From: Metarhizium brunneum
Lineage: Eukaryota > Ascomycota > Sordariomycetes > Hypocreales > Clavicipitaceae
Assembly (NCBI RefSeq): GCF_013426205.1
Contig: NC_089423.1
Coordinates: 5,208,001-5,272,000, forward strand
Length of the DNA: 64,000 nucleotides
Reading direction: 5' to 3'
The notes beneath the pieces were generated by a model, which saw nothing but the letters and a program-made list of their open reading frames with translations, made no database searches and was not told where the DNA came from. The position numbers and the translations under genes are program-made. Below are positions 34,122-46,000 of the stretch, piece by piece. The first letter of the stretch is position 1; each line of letters opens with the position of its first letter.

Positions 34122-34775
34122 GAACGGCCCTGAATAATCCGTTTGCATGTTGTCTTTTGGTGGCCATCTTCATCTCGGTTTCTTATCTGGCCTCCCTTGC
34201 CGCTGTGTGCGGATATATATGCGTAAAACAAGAGAAAAGTGAATGACCGTGATGACGCATGTTTCCAAAAGTGAAGGGGAGTCAATACGCAATCGACTGG
34301 CCCTCGGACAAGCCTCAATTATACATGATACACAAGATGCCTCCTGAATAGACCGTTTGGGAAGACGCTGTCAATTCCTTATCCTGCTAAACAACAAGTC
34401 GTTCCCAAGCATCGGGCTGTCCTGAAGAATTGCGCCACTCTCCACAGGTTGGCGTCCAAACATCACCATCACAGTCACATCGGTCATACGAATATCAAGA
34501 GCGAGTAATGAACAGAAGAATGTCGTCAATCAAGTCCTACAACCTCCCTGCTTCCTCCCGTCGCACACCCTCCGTCCCTTCTGTATACATGCCACAGGTA
34601 CACCTGTCACCCGATCCCACCCCAACCGTGCAAAAGATCCTTGAACTCCATTTGCAAAAAGAACCCAAAAAAAAGAAGAAAAAAAAACTACATCCAGATT
34701 TGAGGTGTCTTCGCGCATTCGCGACTTGAAGCACCGTGAAAACAATGTCAAGCTGGCCAAGCCTACTGCAAGTCA
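34122..34775. other. Convergent intergenic region, M24 peptidase and CCR4
   Basis: Contains the 3' flanks of both genes and an A-rich tract near 34668-34688. No gene seen. Confidence 0.5.
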
Positions 34776-36980
34776 TCAGCCTCGTCCAGAGGGGCCGCCT
34801 GAATCCGCTTGCTGCTCGCGATCTTGATTTGGCTTCTTGTCCTTGCGAGCTTTAATGACAAAGTCGGCCATGATCTGGATGTGATCAGCCGGGAAGTGCC
34901 AGTTGGGGAAGGCAGGCATTCTCTTCAGATATTCGGCATCCGGGGGGCCAAGCAATTCCGCAACTTCCAACGTGTTTGTCGAGTACCAAATGTAGTCAAT
35001 GACATCGGCAAACCCGGGTGTGTAGTTGGTAAAGGGCATCTCGTCTGCTGTCTTCTTTGTGTGTGCATAGGCATCCCTCAGGCTGAAAGGATGCTCGATA
35101 CCGTCTCGGGTGAAGCTGCCGTACTGGTAGCTGGTCAATTCCAGGTGGTCCGGAGGAACTCTGCCCATGGACATGAGGTCGTACACAGATGAGCCCTCGG
35201 TAGAGTTGAAGTCACCACACACTAGGAGCGGTATGTCGGTGTTGGTCCGGTACTCTTGGCTTGGACCAGGTTCGGCCTGTGGCTCCGGAGCCTCGGCGTC
35301 ATCTGGCAGAGGTACCGTGATCATCTTTTTGTCCCTGACCGCCGGCCACCTGGCATATTTCTCGGCCAACTTGGTAACGTGCTCCATGAGGATACCGGTC
35401 TGAATTACCTTGACATCTGCCAGAGCAGAGTCCCACGTAAGATGCACGTTGACCAGAATAATACGAGCTCCAGTGAGGCGGGATTCAAAGAAGCAGATGA
35501 CGGCAATGTTGTCCTTCGGCATTACTCTGTTGAACACGTCGTGCTGGTTCTTCATATCAGGTCGGTTGATGGCAATGGTGGCAAACTCGATAAGTTGCTT
35601 GTCCAGCAAGATGAACTTGCTTTGCTTGTAAAACACTGCGCATCCGTCTACCGTCTGGGCATCCTTCTCTGACATGGTCTTGGCGCGGGACTTGGGCCAA
35701 TGGACACCCTTGTAATCCATCTGCGCCAGCTCGGGGCTCAGGTCCTCCTTGAAAGCATCTGTCGATACCTCCTGCAAGCTCAGGAAATCGGCATCTCTCA
35801 ATCGCAGCTCATCCAAAATACAACTCTTGCGATATTCCCAGTTCAACGCATTTGTGGGCGTGTAGCCATACGTTTGCGGGGTAGCATATTTATCGCATAG
35901 CACATTCCAGGAGAATACCTTGATTCGTTCCAGGTTGGCAGAGACGTCCTCTTGTATGACGATTTCCTTTCGGGGGGACGGGGGGTCGGGAACTAATTAG
36001 AATAGTCGCTCATTAGTAAAAGAAAAAAAAGGCTCTGCATCAATTTCTCATCTTGTCCATGACAAAATGGACGGCATCATACCTGGTGCTCCCTCTTTCA
36101 GCGCATTAATCACACTCTTTGTGCCCTTTTCCATAATCTCTTGCTTCCAGCCAGGGTCCAGGGGATTGCCCTCGATTCCCAGCATTTCTAACTGGTGGAG
36201 CGAGCCGAGTTCGAATGGAAGATCTCGGATTTCATTGTTGAAAAGTAGTAGGGTCTTGAGGTATGTACACATGCCGAGTTCGGCCGGTAGCTCGGATATT
36301 TGGTTGTACGAAGCGTCGAGATGGCGCAGCTGCCTTAGCTCACCGATGAGCTTGGGAAGTCGGACTAGCTTATTCGAAGCGATGAAGAGCTCGTTCAAAA
36401 ACTTGTACTGAAACAGCTCGGGTGCTAGGTTTCGAAGGCCTTGACCAGACATGTCCATGTTGTGCCAATCTTGTCGGTTTGATTCCTTGTCGACCACATA
36501 CGGGCGTCTCCGGTCCTCGGGATCATTCTCTCCGTCTGCTTGGGTCCGTCCGCTCGCAGGAGGCGGACCGCCGATGCCTCTGTTTTCAGACGCTTTTAGT
36601 CTTGCGTAGTAGTGAGGCTGCTGTTGGTCGGTCATGGCAGAATGAGCCCGCTCTGCCTCCTTTTGCATACGCAACTGTTCCTGCCACATCTCGTTCTGGG
36701 GTGCTTGGCCGCTTCGCGGGTTGGCTGCGTGTCCGTTTGACAGGACGCTGGAGTTGAACGCGTTGGGGGTCGAGAGACCACTAGACCCAAAGGACGTGTG
36801 GTGAGCAAGACCGTTCGCCGAGGGCATGCCGTGATCATGCTGAAGGCCTTGGTGGTGCTGGGGCTGGGTTTGATGCTGATGCTGAGTGTGCTGTTGAAAG
36901 CTGTAAAGCATATTCGGCATTCCTCGACCCGCCCCATTCAGCCGGGTATTGTGCCCCTGCTGATGGTTTTGGGAGTACAT
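34776..36980 (-). CDS. CCR4: Ccr4-Not deadenylase catalytic subunit Ccr4
   Basis: Ccr4 shortens mRNA poly(A) tails as part of the Ccr4-Not complex. Two exons, 36980-36083 and 35992-34776, joined across a 90-nt intron (GTATGA, TACTAATG, ATTAG), give 704 residues from the ATG of MYSQNHQQG. A Gln/His-rich N terminus leads to leucine-rich repeats (LNELFIASNKLVRLPKLIGE, LRHLDASYNQISELPAELGM) that dock to Not1. The endonuclease-exonuclease-phosphatase domain follows, with FSWNVLCDKYATPQ, Glu in FLSLQEVS, VCGDFNSTEG and FPADHIQIMADF. The intron falls between the repeats and the nuclease. The open frame continues upstream to 37043 without an ATG, and related proteins have a longer N terminus, so one or more 5' exons near 37.0-37.5 kb are likely missing from this model. 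Confidence 0.9.
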
Positions 36981-39097
36981 GCCGTCGAGGGAGGTTTCCA
37001 GCAGACAAATGCAAGTGTATTGGCGTAGGGCTTGCCGGTACACGACGCGGCAGCAAGTACTGGTCTGCTTTGCAGTGCCAGCTTTTTGTGTTAGCGAAAG
37101 AATATATATGCCGATTCACCGAAGCTCAGTCGCGACGGCATCGGTGTTCTGATCGGGAGCTGTTGGTGCGAGGTTATAAAGCTACTGGGGGGTTGTCGAA
37201 CGGTAGGGTTGATCGGTAGCTGTCCGCGAGTTGATGAGAGGAGAGGGTGGAATATGAGGCTCGCGTTTGCGCATGGGCTCGGGTAAGCCAGGACTTTTGC
37301 ATATGCCGCCGTGAGAGCCCAGAGCTGTTGTGTATGTCGCGCGCTGGCGCTCAATGCCACATCGGAGGTGGAGTAGGAGGAGGTTGGTGGAGTCGCGATG
37401 GGATGCTTGGGTCGCCGAGGTCGAAATGTTTTTTGCCAGATGCTAACGTCGAGTCGCCAAGCGCGATGAGCGGCGAGAAGCCCCAATCCTCAGCTGTTTG
37501 CTCAGTTTGGGAGTATGCTGTGACAAGTGGAGAGAAATAGTTAGCTGGGCTTTGCCCTTTTGAGGGTCATGACGCGAAGCCAGGCTTAGGATCCGGCAAC
37601 TCAACAAACCCTGCACCATGATATGGGAACGTACGTACAATAACGATTGGACGGGATGACGTGCTATAATCATTGAATAACCCAACAGATACTTTGGCAG
37701 AATAATAGTGGTCGATATCGAAGCGGTAACCCAAGATCGTCGTTCTCTCGTTGATGCTAGATGGCACCGGCGACAATCTGCGTTGGAGCAGCCGTTAGCT
37801 GGTCACGTGCAACACCAGAACCGCAAGGGGCCGTGCGTCGAGTCACCCGGGGTCACGTGTGAGTTGACGACGGCACCTAAAGGGGAGATCGGTTTGATCT
37901 GGGAGATGGCGGCATGTCTTCTTGCTTGACTATATATCTTTCAGGAAAATCTTGCAACGGGCGTTTGATTGACAAAAAATCGCAACGCTATGAGCGACAC
38001 AGCTACATGACGTCTACACGCAATAAGCTGCATGGCAGGAACAGCAGCCAGCATGAACAAATTGGCATGATATCCCTGCGCTCTGGGTCCGGCCGGAAGA
38101 GAGCTCCATCAAAACGACAGCACTCGGACAAAAGCATTCAGAGTGCCTTGATCGGACAACGGCAGCTTGGCTTTCTGGCTAAGCAAGCGCATCAAAAGCC
38201 AGCAGATTGTTTCGAGCATGTCTGGATCTTCCGTTCCAAGCTCGTACCAGCTTGACATGTTGGCAGCAGCTCGAGATTGGCGAGAAGACGAATGTGACCC
38301 CTGCTTCATCCTACCCGCGACCAACATGTGAACTTGGCCAGATCAAGGGGCCTTGGCATTGGATCAAGTTGATGACCAGAAGCTTGAGCCTCGTCCATGC
38401 ACAAGCGTGTTTTCAGCTACTACTACAACCAACTTTCGGGCATTATGCACCTTCTGGGTTTGGCCAAGCCGTGGCAACCCCAGATGACCAGACCAGCCGT
38501 TTGGTTGGTGACCATGGCCTTACAAGCGGATCCAGCACAGACAATTGCTCGAAATACTCCATGTCGAATCGAGTACATTCATGATTCATACCGAACTCGC
38601 ATCTACTCAGGGCTGACGTCACTCAGAACATGTATAGAATCGGCATGATTGTGAGGATCGAGCCCCAGTTATTGGGCGTCATCTTCTTAGGCGTCTACTT
38701 GGTGCCGATAAAGAGGATAGAGTGTAACTCCTGGTAACTACAGAGTTAGACGAATGAAGTAAAAGAGCTCCGACAGCAGAAGGCTCCAGTTGTAGCCTTG
38801 AACCCGCAGGGCATACATATGTAGCATCTCCTCTCTGGTTGGTCTGAGTATGACTGATGAATTCTGGCCGCGGTCGTGGAGCCAGCGGCCCAGCCACTGC
38901 AGCCCCCAGAGGTCCAATATGGACCAACGTGAGTTTGTTAGCCCTAGATTTTGAACCAACTAGTACTTTCTCAGCGTCACCATTTCTTTCTCTTCTCTCT
39001 CTTTTTTTATTCGAGGTTCCAGACCCGTCAATTGCGCTCTATCGCAAAACGCGCATATTATAGAGTATAATAGTTGCTCATCAGTGATAACGTCTTG
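36981..39097. other. Upstream region of CCR4 to the tRNA gene
   Basis: The first 0.5 kb probably contains the true 5' end of CCR4 (untranslated region, possible small exons). The rest has no supported gene; open frames are short and without motifs. The CACGTG pair lies here. Confidence 0.45.
37804..37859. promoter_or_regulatory. Paired CACGTG motifs upstream of CCR4
   Basis: GGTCACGTG occurs twice, with cores at 37804-37809 and 37854-37859, about 0.8 kb upstream of the CCR4 reading frame. The same core is paired upstream of RPT2. Function is inference. Confidence 0.4.
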
Positions 39098-39169
39098 GCC
39101 CTCGTATCACAGTGGTAGTGAGTGTCACTCGTAATGACAAGGTCGTCTGTTCGATCCAGGCCGCGGGCA
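39098..39169 (+). tRNA. tRNA-Thr (anticodon CGU)
   Basis: The 72 nt fold into a cloverleaf without an intron: acceptor GCCCTCG with CGCGGGC, D stem TCAC/GTGA with loop AGTGGTA, anticodon stem TGTCA/TGACA with loop CTCGTAA (anticodon CGT at 39130-39132, reading ACG), variable loop AGGTC, T stem GTCTG/CAGGC with loop TTCGATC, and discriminator A. One acceptor pair is a T-C mismatch (39102 with 39164) and one T-stem pair is a wobble. A T-run (TTTTT) about 30 bp downstream suits RNA polymerase III termination. Confidence 0.87.
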
Positions 39170-40223
39170 AATGCAGTATTCTATTTTCCTCTTCTTTTTG
39201 TGCCGCTCTTTCCACTCATCATTAACTCAGTTTTCAAATGAAGAATCCCCATTCCCCCATGTAAGAATACTTTTTTTTTGCCGATCAATTTTTGCCGGTT
39301 AAGAACGTGGAGAGCAGGGTTACAGGATGAGAAGTCAGAAACGAGGGCCAATCCCGAGGACATGAAACATAATTGCAACTTGACATGGGAAATCAAAGAA
39401 GCCGGTTATTGTATCTCGGTTGGGCAAACGAAGATTATTTTCTTCGCGCTTGGAGAGTCTCGTGCAATGAATAACGGGTATCGTAAATAAGATCTTCCTC
39501 ACATCTAATTTTGCTTGGAGCAGGTGTGTATTTTATCATGCAATATAATATACCTCGGTAGGTTGTGCATATACAAGATCAGGTCATAAAGGGCGTGCCT
39601 ACCGAAAACATAGGCATCACTGCCTGTTCATTCCCAGAGTGTAAAGCACTAGACGCAGGGGATCCACACAGCAGTGCCTTCCACGAAACGGCTTTCGCGG
39701 GGTTGGCAAAGCTTAACCACAGCGAGCACTCGCGGGCCCCACTTTTCGGTGGCCCTTTGCGGCAAGCTCCATGCAAGTGCCACACAGTAATAGCAGACCT
39801 CAACTAACCAGACAACTTGAAGTCAGGCACGCCCACCATTCAGGTAGCCTGCTTTATTAACTCAACCAGACGTTCTTGTCCAAGTCGACTACAGCCGCTG
39901 CTCTCTTGGACCGCCCGGCAACGCCGAGCACCAGGTTTGAATTGGTCCAGCTTCTCTTACAAGGCCGGCAACCTCTTGATCCACCGCTGTGGGAAGTGGT
40001 TTGGTGGTCCATGGGTCAAGTGGTTGGTTGAGTGGGAATAGACACTTTGACTTGACGCTCCTAGTTACGCTTGGACTGCGACGGATCCCTCACCTCTGGC
40101 GAGGCATTTCGATTCTGTCGTACTCCGTACATACAGCTCAACGGGCAAGCAGACCCCTGCACTGAGACACCAGGTCGCCCTTTGGCGAGGACTCCACGAG
40201 GGTAGCCAATCTCGGCCGGGGCG
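39170..40223. other. Intergenic, tRNA 3' flank and methyltransferase promoter
   Basis: A T-run terminator lies near 39196. No other feature is supported in this 1.05 kb. Confidence 0.5.
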
Positions 40224-42008
40224 ATGAGCTTCAATGTTGCATTTCTCAACACGGCCGGCATGACGCCTGTGCCCATGCCTGGCCATCACCAGACGTCTCG
40301 ACAACCAGGCCAAGCGTCTCGCCGCTCGGGCTCAGCATCGCCTTCGAGCCGTCACAAGTCGAATGCCAACCGCCGCCTAGGCCACGCGCGCACGTCGAGC
40401 GGGAGCCGGGCGAGTTGCTCTTCGCACGAAACCGCCCTGATAGCGGACCGCCCCGCTGTGGCCGCGGGGCACAACTCCGCAGCCGCCCAGTTGAACTCCA
40501 ACTCGGCCAGCTCTGCCAACTCCCAGACGCACCGCTCGTTTCACCCCCCATCGGCCTTCATTTCTTCTTCGACATCTCCCGTGGGCGCTCCCACCAAGGC
40601 CAGCTCTCTCAACCCGCCCCGTCATCGCCATCGGCACGCAGCAGATGGTCCGCATGGAGTCGACGTAAGCAATGCCTCCCTCCCCTCAGCCTGCGCTACG
40701 TGCCGGGTGCTTCATTCCGCCTCCTATCCTAACAATCGCCCACAGATGAACTTCTCCGCCCTCAGTGCTGAGTCGGTATCATCCGCCAGCGGCACGGCAT
40801 CCCTCTCGGCTCGCACCACCATGACCTTGGACAACCAAGGGCCGGGAGATAATTTGTTGTTGTCGAGGCCATTTATCCAGCGGAATGGACGGACATACCT
40901 CAACGACACTTCCCTTCCGTACCCCCTACCGTCAGACCTAACCGAGCTGCACCGCCAGTCGCTGCGGACGCTGCTCCTCATCCAGCTGTTCGGGGCCCCG
41001 GTATGCTCACCTGCTCTTACCAAGAAGCCCCCGCAGCGCGTGCTTGAGGTTGGGTGCGGCTCCGGGTTCTGGAGTATGATGTGCCACAGGTACTTCAAGG
41101 AGAGGGGCCACGGCAGCATCTGCTTCACCGGCATCGACATTGCCCCCCTTTCGCCAGGAAGCGCCGACCTGACAGAGGATGCCACGCAACCCGACCCGGA
41201 CATGAGGTGGAAATTTGTCAATCACGACCTTCGCCAATTGCCTTGGCCGGTGCCGTCGGAAGAGTACGATTTGGTCATGGTCAAGGATATGAGCCTGGCC
41301 ACAACCAACGTACAAAATCAGCACTTCATCGACGAATATTTGCGATTACTACGACCGGGAGGCACGCTGGAAATTTGGGAGTCTGATCATCTTATTCGCA
41401 TGCTCAGGCCGCACGTGCCCGGGTCCGCTGCCACCGCCGACGATGCCGAGGAGCAGGAAGCCGCTTCGAGTCTCGGCGCATACGTCATGTCCTCCAACAC
41501 GCCGCTATCCGCGCCTCTCAACAATTTTCTTGTCGAGTACAACACTTGGCTGACGCGGGCTCTGGAGAATCGCGACCTAAGTGCCGTGCCGTGTACTTTG
41601 ATACGACCGATACTCCTTCAAGAATCTGAAACTGTCACAGATGTCAAGTCGAGGCGGCTAGCAATCCCCTTGAGTGAAGTGCGCTGGGAACGTGAGGGCG
41701 TTGGCGGCGTCGTGACTCGAGATGGCAAGCAAACGGGCGAAGGGAGAGGAAAGGACCAGAAGCCAGAGCGCACGCTGACAGCGGGCCAGATTGCTCTACG
41801 AAAAACGGCACTGTTAACGGTTGTTCAACAAGTGCAGGCACTTGAGCCAATTTTGAGGGAAGTGAGTGGGAAGAGCCAGGACGAGTGGGACGTGTGGTTG
41901 GGCAAAATGATGAGTGATTTAATGAGCGAGAGCGGCGCAAGCTGGGGGGAGTGTCTCGAGGTTGGAGCGTGGTGGGCAAGGAAGAGGAAGAGAGGCCACG
42001 ATGTGTGA
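40224..42008 (+). CDS. SAM-dependent class I methyltransferase with disordered N terminus
   Basis: The unspliced frame has 594 residues, but a near-perfect intron (40665-40745: GTAAGC, CCTAAC, CCACAG; 81 nt) lies inside it without stops, so the likely protein has 567 residues from exons 40224-40664 and 40746-42008. The first ~190 residues are Ser/Arg/His-rich and disordered. The methyltransferase core has motif I VLEVGCGSGFWSMM, an acidic motif II (FTGIDIAPL), EEYDLVMVKDMSLA and YLRLLRPGGTLEIWESDHL, in the style of the LaeA/UMTA fungal methyltransferase group. A basic tail ends WWARKRKRGHDV and could act in nuclear import. Substrate unknown. LaeA itself is not implied, since the group has many members per genome. 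Confidence 0.82.
   Translation: MSFNVAFLNTAGMTPVPMPGHHQTSRQPGQASRRSGSASPSSRHKSNANRRLGHARTSSGSRASCSSHETALIADRPAVAAGHNSAAAQLNSNSASSANSQTHRSFHPPSAFISSSTSPVGAPTKASSLNPPRHRHRHAADGPHGVDVSNASLPSACATCRVLHSASYPNNRPQMNFSALSAESVSSASGTASLSARTTMTLDNQGPGDNLLLSRPFIQRNGRTYLNDTSLPYPLPSDLTELHRQSLRTLLLIQLFGAPVCSPALTKKPPQRVLEVGCGSGFWSMMCHRYFKERGHGSICFTGIDIAPLSPGSADLTEDATQPDPDMRWKFVNHDLRQLPWPVPSEEYDLVMVKDMSLATTNVQNQHFIDEYLRLLRPGGTLEIWESDHLIRMLRPHVPGSAATADDAEEQEAASSLGAYVMSSNTPLSAPLNNFLVEYNTWLTRALENRDLSAVPCTLIRPILLQESETVTDVKSRRLAIPLSEVRWEREGVGGVVTRDGKQTGEGRGKDQKPERTLTAGQIALRKTALLTVVQQVQALEPILREVSGKSQDEWDVWLGKMMSDLMSESGASWGECLEVGAWWARKRKRGHDV
40665..40745 (+). other. Stop-free 81-nt intron in the methyltransferase gene
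   Basis: The donor GAC|GTAAGC, branch TCCTAAC and acceptor CCCACAG|ATG are all near consensus. The insert would add 27 residues including two Cys in CATC if retained. Confidence 0.85.
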
Positions 42009-42361
42009 AGTCGGAGGGGAACGAGCGGAAGAAAAGAGTAATACGGCATCTAAGTAGTCATGCCTTGTATGCAGGGGTTACATCATTTTTTTTCTTTTTC
42101 TTTCATTCCCATCGGCGCCAGCACGCTATGTAGGGAGTGATATGGGGATATTTTGGCCAATTATTTCGTGTTCCAAATCTTGTTTTGGACAATGAACCAT
42201 TTCAACCGGCGAAGCGCCCAAAGTTCGTTTGAACAAACGGATGATGAGCAATGTCTTTTTATTCCTTTCCTCATGTGTCGATATCATTCAGAGTCCAAGA
42301 TGGACTCGCCATGTATATACTTGATTTCTATCGTGTGGTAGTACACAATCTCGTACATCAA
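42009..42361. other. Convergent 3' flank, methyltransferase and LYR gene
   Basis: No feature beyond a T-rich tract near 42086-42104. Confidence 0.5.
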
Positions 42362-43042
42362 CTATGCGCCTACATCATACCGCTTCCTCAGTGTGCGGTA
42401 CCGCTTGAGGTAATACCTATACGCGTGCCCCGTTAGCGGAATCATACATTGGCCGTAAATGCATTCATTTCATCGAGACCAAAAAGCCCCAGAGTAGCGA
42501 ATGTTATATAGATATAATATGGGGTGTAGATGAAAAACAGAGACCGCACGGATGCGGTAGGATAGAACATGGACTACAACGAGGATAGAGCTTACAATGC
42601 TTCTATTTCTATCCATTGAAAAAGTTAGCTGCGGTGATATCGAATAGACGCAAAAAAGAAAAAAAGAGGATCAATAGACGCACCTTTTTTGACGTATTCT
42701 GCTTGCGCAATGCCAGCCCGAATCTTGTCCTCGCTGCGCTCGGCGGCGCGAGACATGAATGCCTTGTGTAGGCGCGGCTGAAAATACCGGTAGCCCAGGG
42801 GGTATTCCCTGCCAAGATATAACAGCTCTGTGGGAATCAACCAGTCAGCTGCATCGTCCGTTTGGTCACGATGACACTGCGTGTACCGGACTCTAGCTTG
42901 TAGCCGGGGCGGGGGGGCGACGCCGAGTCTCGTGCCCGAAATTGTTCTCCTGCATGGCTGTCCGATAAAGTCGGTAGGGCGGATACGTACCCTTGTAGAT
43001 GGCAATGACTTGCCTTCTCAGCTCGGGGTTAGGCTGCGCCAT
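42362..43042 (-). CDS. LYR-motif mitochondrial protein (LYRM5/ETFRF1-like)
   Basis: Four exons (43042-42991, 42827-42684, 42608-42596, 42416-42362) give 87 residues. The introns are 163, 75 and 179 nt, and the third exon is only 13 nt (AAATAGAAGCATT). The product reads [20 protein letters not shown], then [20 protein letters not shown], then [20 protein letters not shown], and ends [15 protein letters not shown]. This is the Complex1-LYR fold; REYPLGYxYF is characteristic of LYRM5/ETFRF1, which regulates electron-transfer flavoprotein. The LYR tripeptide itself is IYK here. All splice phases agree and the length fits the family exactly, which supports the microexon. It likely acts in the mitochondrial matrix with the acyl carrier protein; this is inferred from family. 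Confidence 0.88.
42596..42608 (-). other. 13-nt microexon of the LYR gene
   Basis: The exon is bounded by GGATAG upstream and GTAAGC downstream. It encodes the end of KKEIEAL and restores frame between exons 2 and 4; skipping it breaks the frame. Confidence 0.82.
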
Positions 43043-46000
43043 TGTCGTGATGTGTGCACCGGGCAGCGCATACCGTTCCCAGCGCAGACGGGCAGGACGA
43101 TGGAGTGGTGAAGCGTCTGGTCGACTGATGTAGTACCAACGGAGCTGGGAAGCGTGGGGGCAGTATGGCCAGGACTCAGGACTCGGAAGCAGCTGCAAGG
43201 CTGCATCGACCCCACAATTTCCGGGGCCCATCAATCAATGCCTTCCGACTACTATCACGACATGCATCACCTGTCGGCATCTCAACGACATGGCCGGGCT
43301 GTTGCTGCGAATCCCATACCAGAGGCAGTTGGGCTCCTAGGGGGCCATCATGTCCAAGACACGCCCCGCGCCGGCTCTACGAGTCTTCCAGATCCTGCAG
43401 CGATACCCCGTCATCCGACCACGGTGCCTGCCCGACGGGCCTGTAGGGTCAAGTGCGTCGCGCGTCTCGGCGCAGGCCGCACGGCAAAGTATGCTTCAAT
43501 GTTGGCTTGTATCGAGGGGCAGGGAAGAGCGGTTCCGCTGCTGGGACATGATAGACTGGACTGGACAAGAGGAGCGGCTTGGGGACAGGGCCAGGAGGAG
43601 AGATTGGATGAAGCTGGAGCTGAAGAAGGAACATGGAGGTTTGGGCACGCAATGTCGAAACATTTGACGTCTTCTTCAGGGCAGTCCTATTACTGGGTTC
43701 GCCCGCACACCGCACGGCGATGCCAAAACGGCACGTAGCTGGCCATGGCACAAAATGGTGGTGGGCACATCATGTTCCAAGTGCCGAAGCGGGGATTTCC
43801 TCAAAACGCAAATGTGGGGTAACCTGTACAAACGACGGCATGGAGGAAGGCATTTCAGTTACATACAGCTCTGTTCCACAGTACTTGAGTATTCAATGCG
43901 GGTGTTGAACGTCCAATGCCCAGGGCATGGCTTGCGGGCGACATAAACTCTGGTATATCCCGCACGCGAGGGTACCAAAAAGGCCATGACGAGCGCGATA
44001 TTTGGAGCGGTCAGCCTGGTGAGGGGCCCCCCCCAGAGACCACGAGGGATGCAGAAATTTTCGACGCGTCGACGAGTCGGACCATGGACGGCTTCAGATG
44101 CAGATGCTTGGTGACGACGTCTGCACACCTTGTGCGCCAACAACCAGAGTCGGCAAGCCACAGGACGGGAATATCTTCCCCGCCCGCCAGCGTCCGGCCG
44201 AGAAGCGGCACTGGGCTTTTGTGGGATATAACCGGACGGCACCATTGGCCGGGTTTCTGGCTGTGCAGTTGGGGTTTGGAAATATTGACTAGTAGTAGCC
44301 GAACTTTGCGGTCAGATGGATGACCCGTGTGGCCCTGGTGCGAATGCTGAAGCTGAAATCCAATTCGTGAATCGGCTTGACAACATTGCATGCAGGAAAT
44401 TTAGCTCTGGCGATTTGAAGGTCGATGGACGTCGGCCGAGGACCCGCCAATTTGTTCAGATGAATCGACATTGATGGTGCCGGGCGTGTTAAGGTAGAGG
44501 GGGAAGCAGGGATCCAGTGGGCAAACGGGCAGGCGGGTAAACAGGGTTGCATGAATTGATGACGTTGGAAGTTGGCCCTCTGAGGATGACTGCCCTCGCT
44601 GCTCAGAAAGGGTCAATGTCATGATGGTTCAAGTTCGACTCGTCAGCCCACCTTGTGTCGATTCTGGAGTCGGTTGTTTTGAGTCAAAAACCGCCCCAGA
44701 ACTTTCTTGTACAGTCACAAGCTTAGACGAGATAAAAAGGAATCTTTTTTGTTTCTTTTAAAATCCTGCCTGCCAAGGCAAAAGCCGACTGAACTGACTG
44801 AACGCCGGGCACTTGGGGAAGAAACATGGAAGCCACTCCGGCTGTGTCGGGTGGGAAAAGCTTAAACGACGCCACGATTCGCCATGGCTGCCGCGTGTTT
44901 GGCAGCAAGAACAGCATAAGCATGCCCTGGTTGATGACGCGGTCTGTGTATTATGTTTTGAAACACTCTGCCTCATACGCATGTCCATGTGTGGTGCATG
45001 ACAGCAGAGCGCCTGGCGGACCGAGTTGAGACTCTCTCGCCAGCAACATTTAGACTCCAGCATTGAGGGCGATCATGGAGATCATTTGTGTCCGCAAATG
45101 TTTCCCATGCTCGAGTGTCTCACCATTCCAACGAGGGCGTATATACTACTATCCCTGCAAAGGCTGCAAGTCCAACGACGGAGTGCAAGACAGATGAGTT
45201 GGCCCCCCTCGCTGCATATCGAGTGCCTGTTTGAGGCGAACATTGAACATGGCAGCCTTGAGCCATTAGCATTCAATGGCCTAGAGCAGCACATTGGCGT
45301 TGACGCCGGGACCGTTTCGTCTCCAGCTGCGAGTGTCGGTGCCGCCTCTGTATGTTATTTGTGCGCGCAATGGACTGAATGGCGTCACTGCAATTGCCGC
45401 AATGAGCTTATAATAGTAGGCGAGCTTCAGTCGACGTCTTGGCACAGAGATGGTTGTCAGATCCGATGCCAGATTCACACGCATGCTGGTGCCATGACCA
45501 CAAAGCCAAAGGGATAGAGACTTCCATCTTGTCAACTGTTCCTACCCGCCACAGGTACCTACTAGGTACCGCATCAATTGATGCGTTCATGTTACATGTA
45601 CTACTTGCCTCCGGCGCAACCGACCCGATTGACTCCTTGCCCGTGCCCATGCCCACAGCTGCCTCAGGGCCCCAGGGCCGTCGTCCCACATGCGCCAGGC
45701 ATGACGGACTTGTCATTTTAACATTGCAGACCGTTGGCCTAGCGCTGCCTGCACCACCAACTTGGAACGCTTAATGTTGGCGGGTTGGCGGGCCCAAGTG
45801 CCAAAGCGGCTCAAGTCTGGTGCATGTGCCAGGCATGTGCTGACTTGCTGGCCTGCCCCGGCCTGCCTTAGCGCCAATTCTCAACTGGCTGGCAGCTGGG
45901 CTCACTGTAGTGCTGGCACCTGGCCCACTGGCCCACCGGCCTCGTCCACTGCGCTGGTCTCAGTAGTACCAGCCTGCCTCCACCAGACCCGTGCCCTGTG

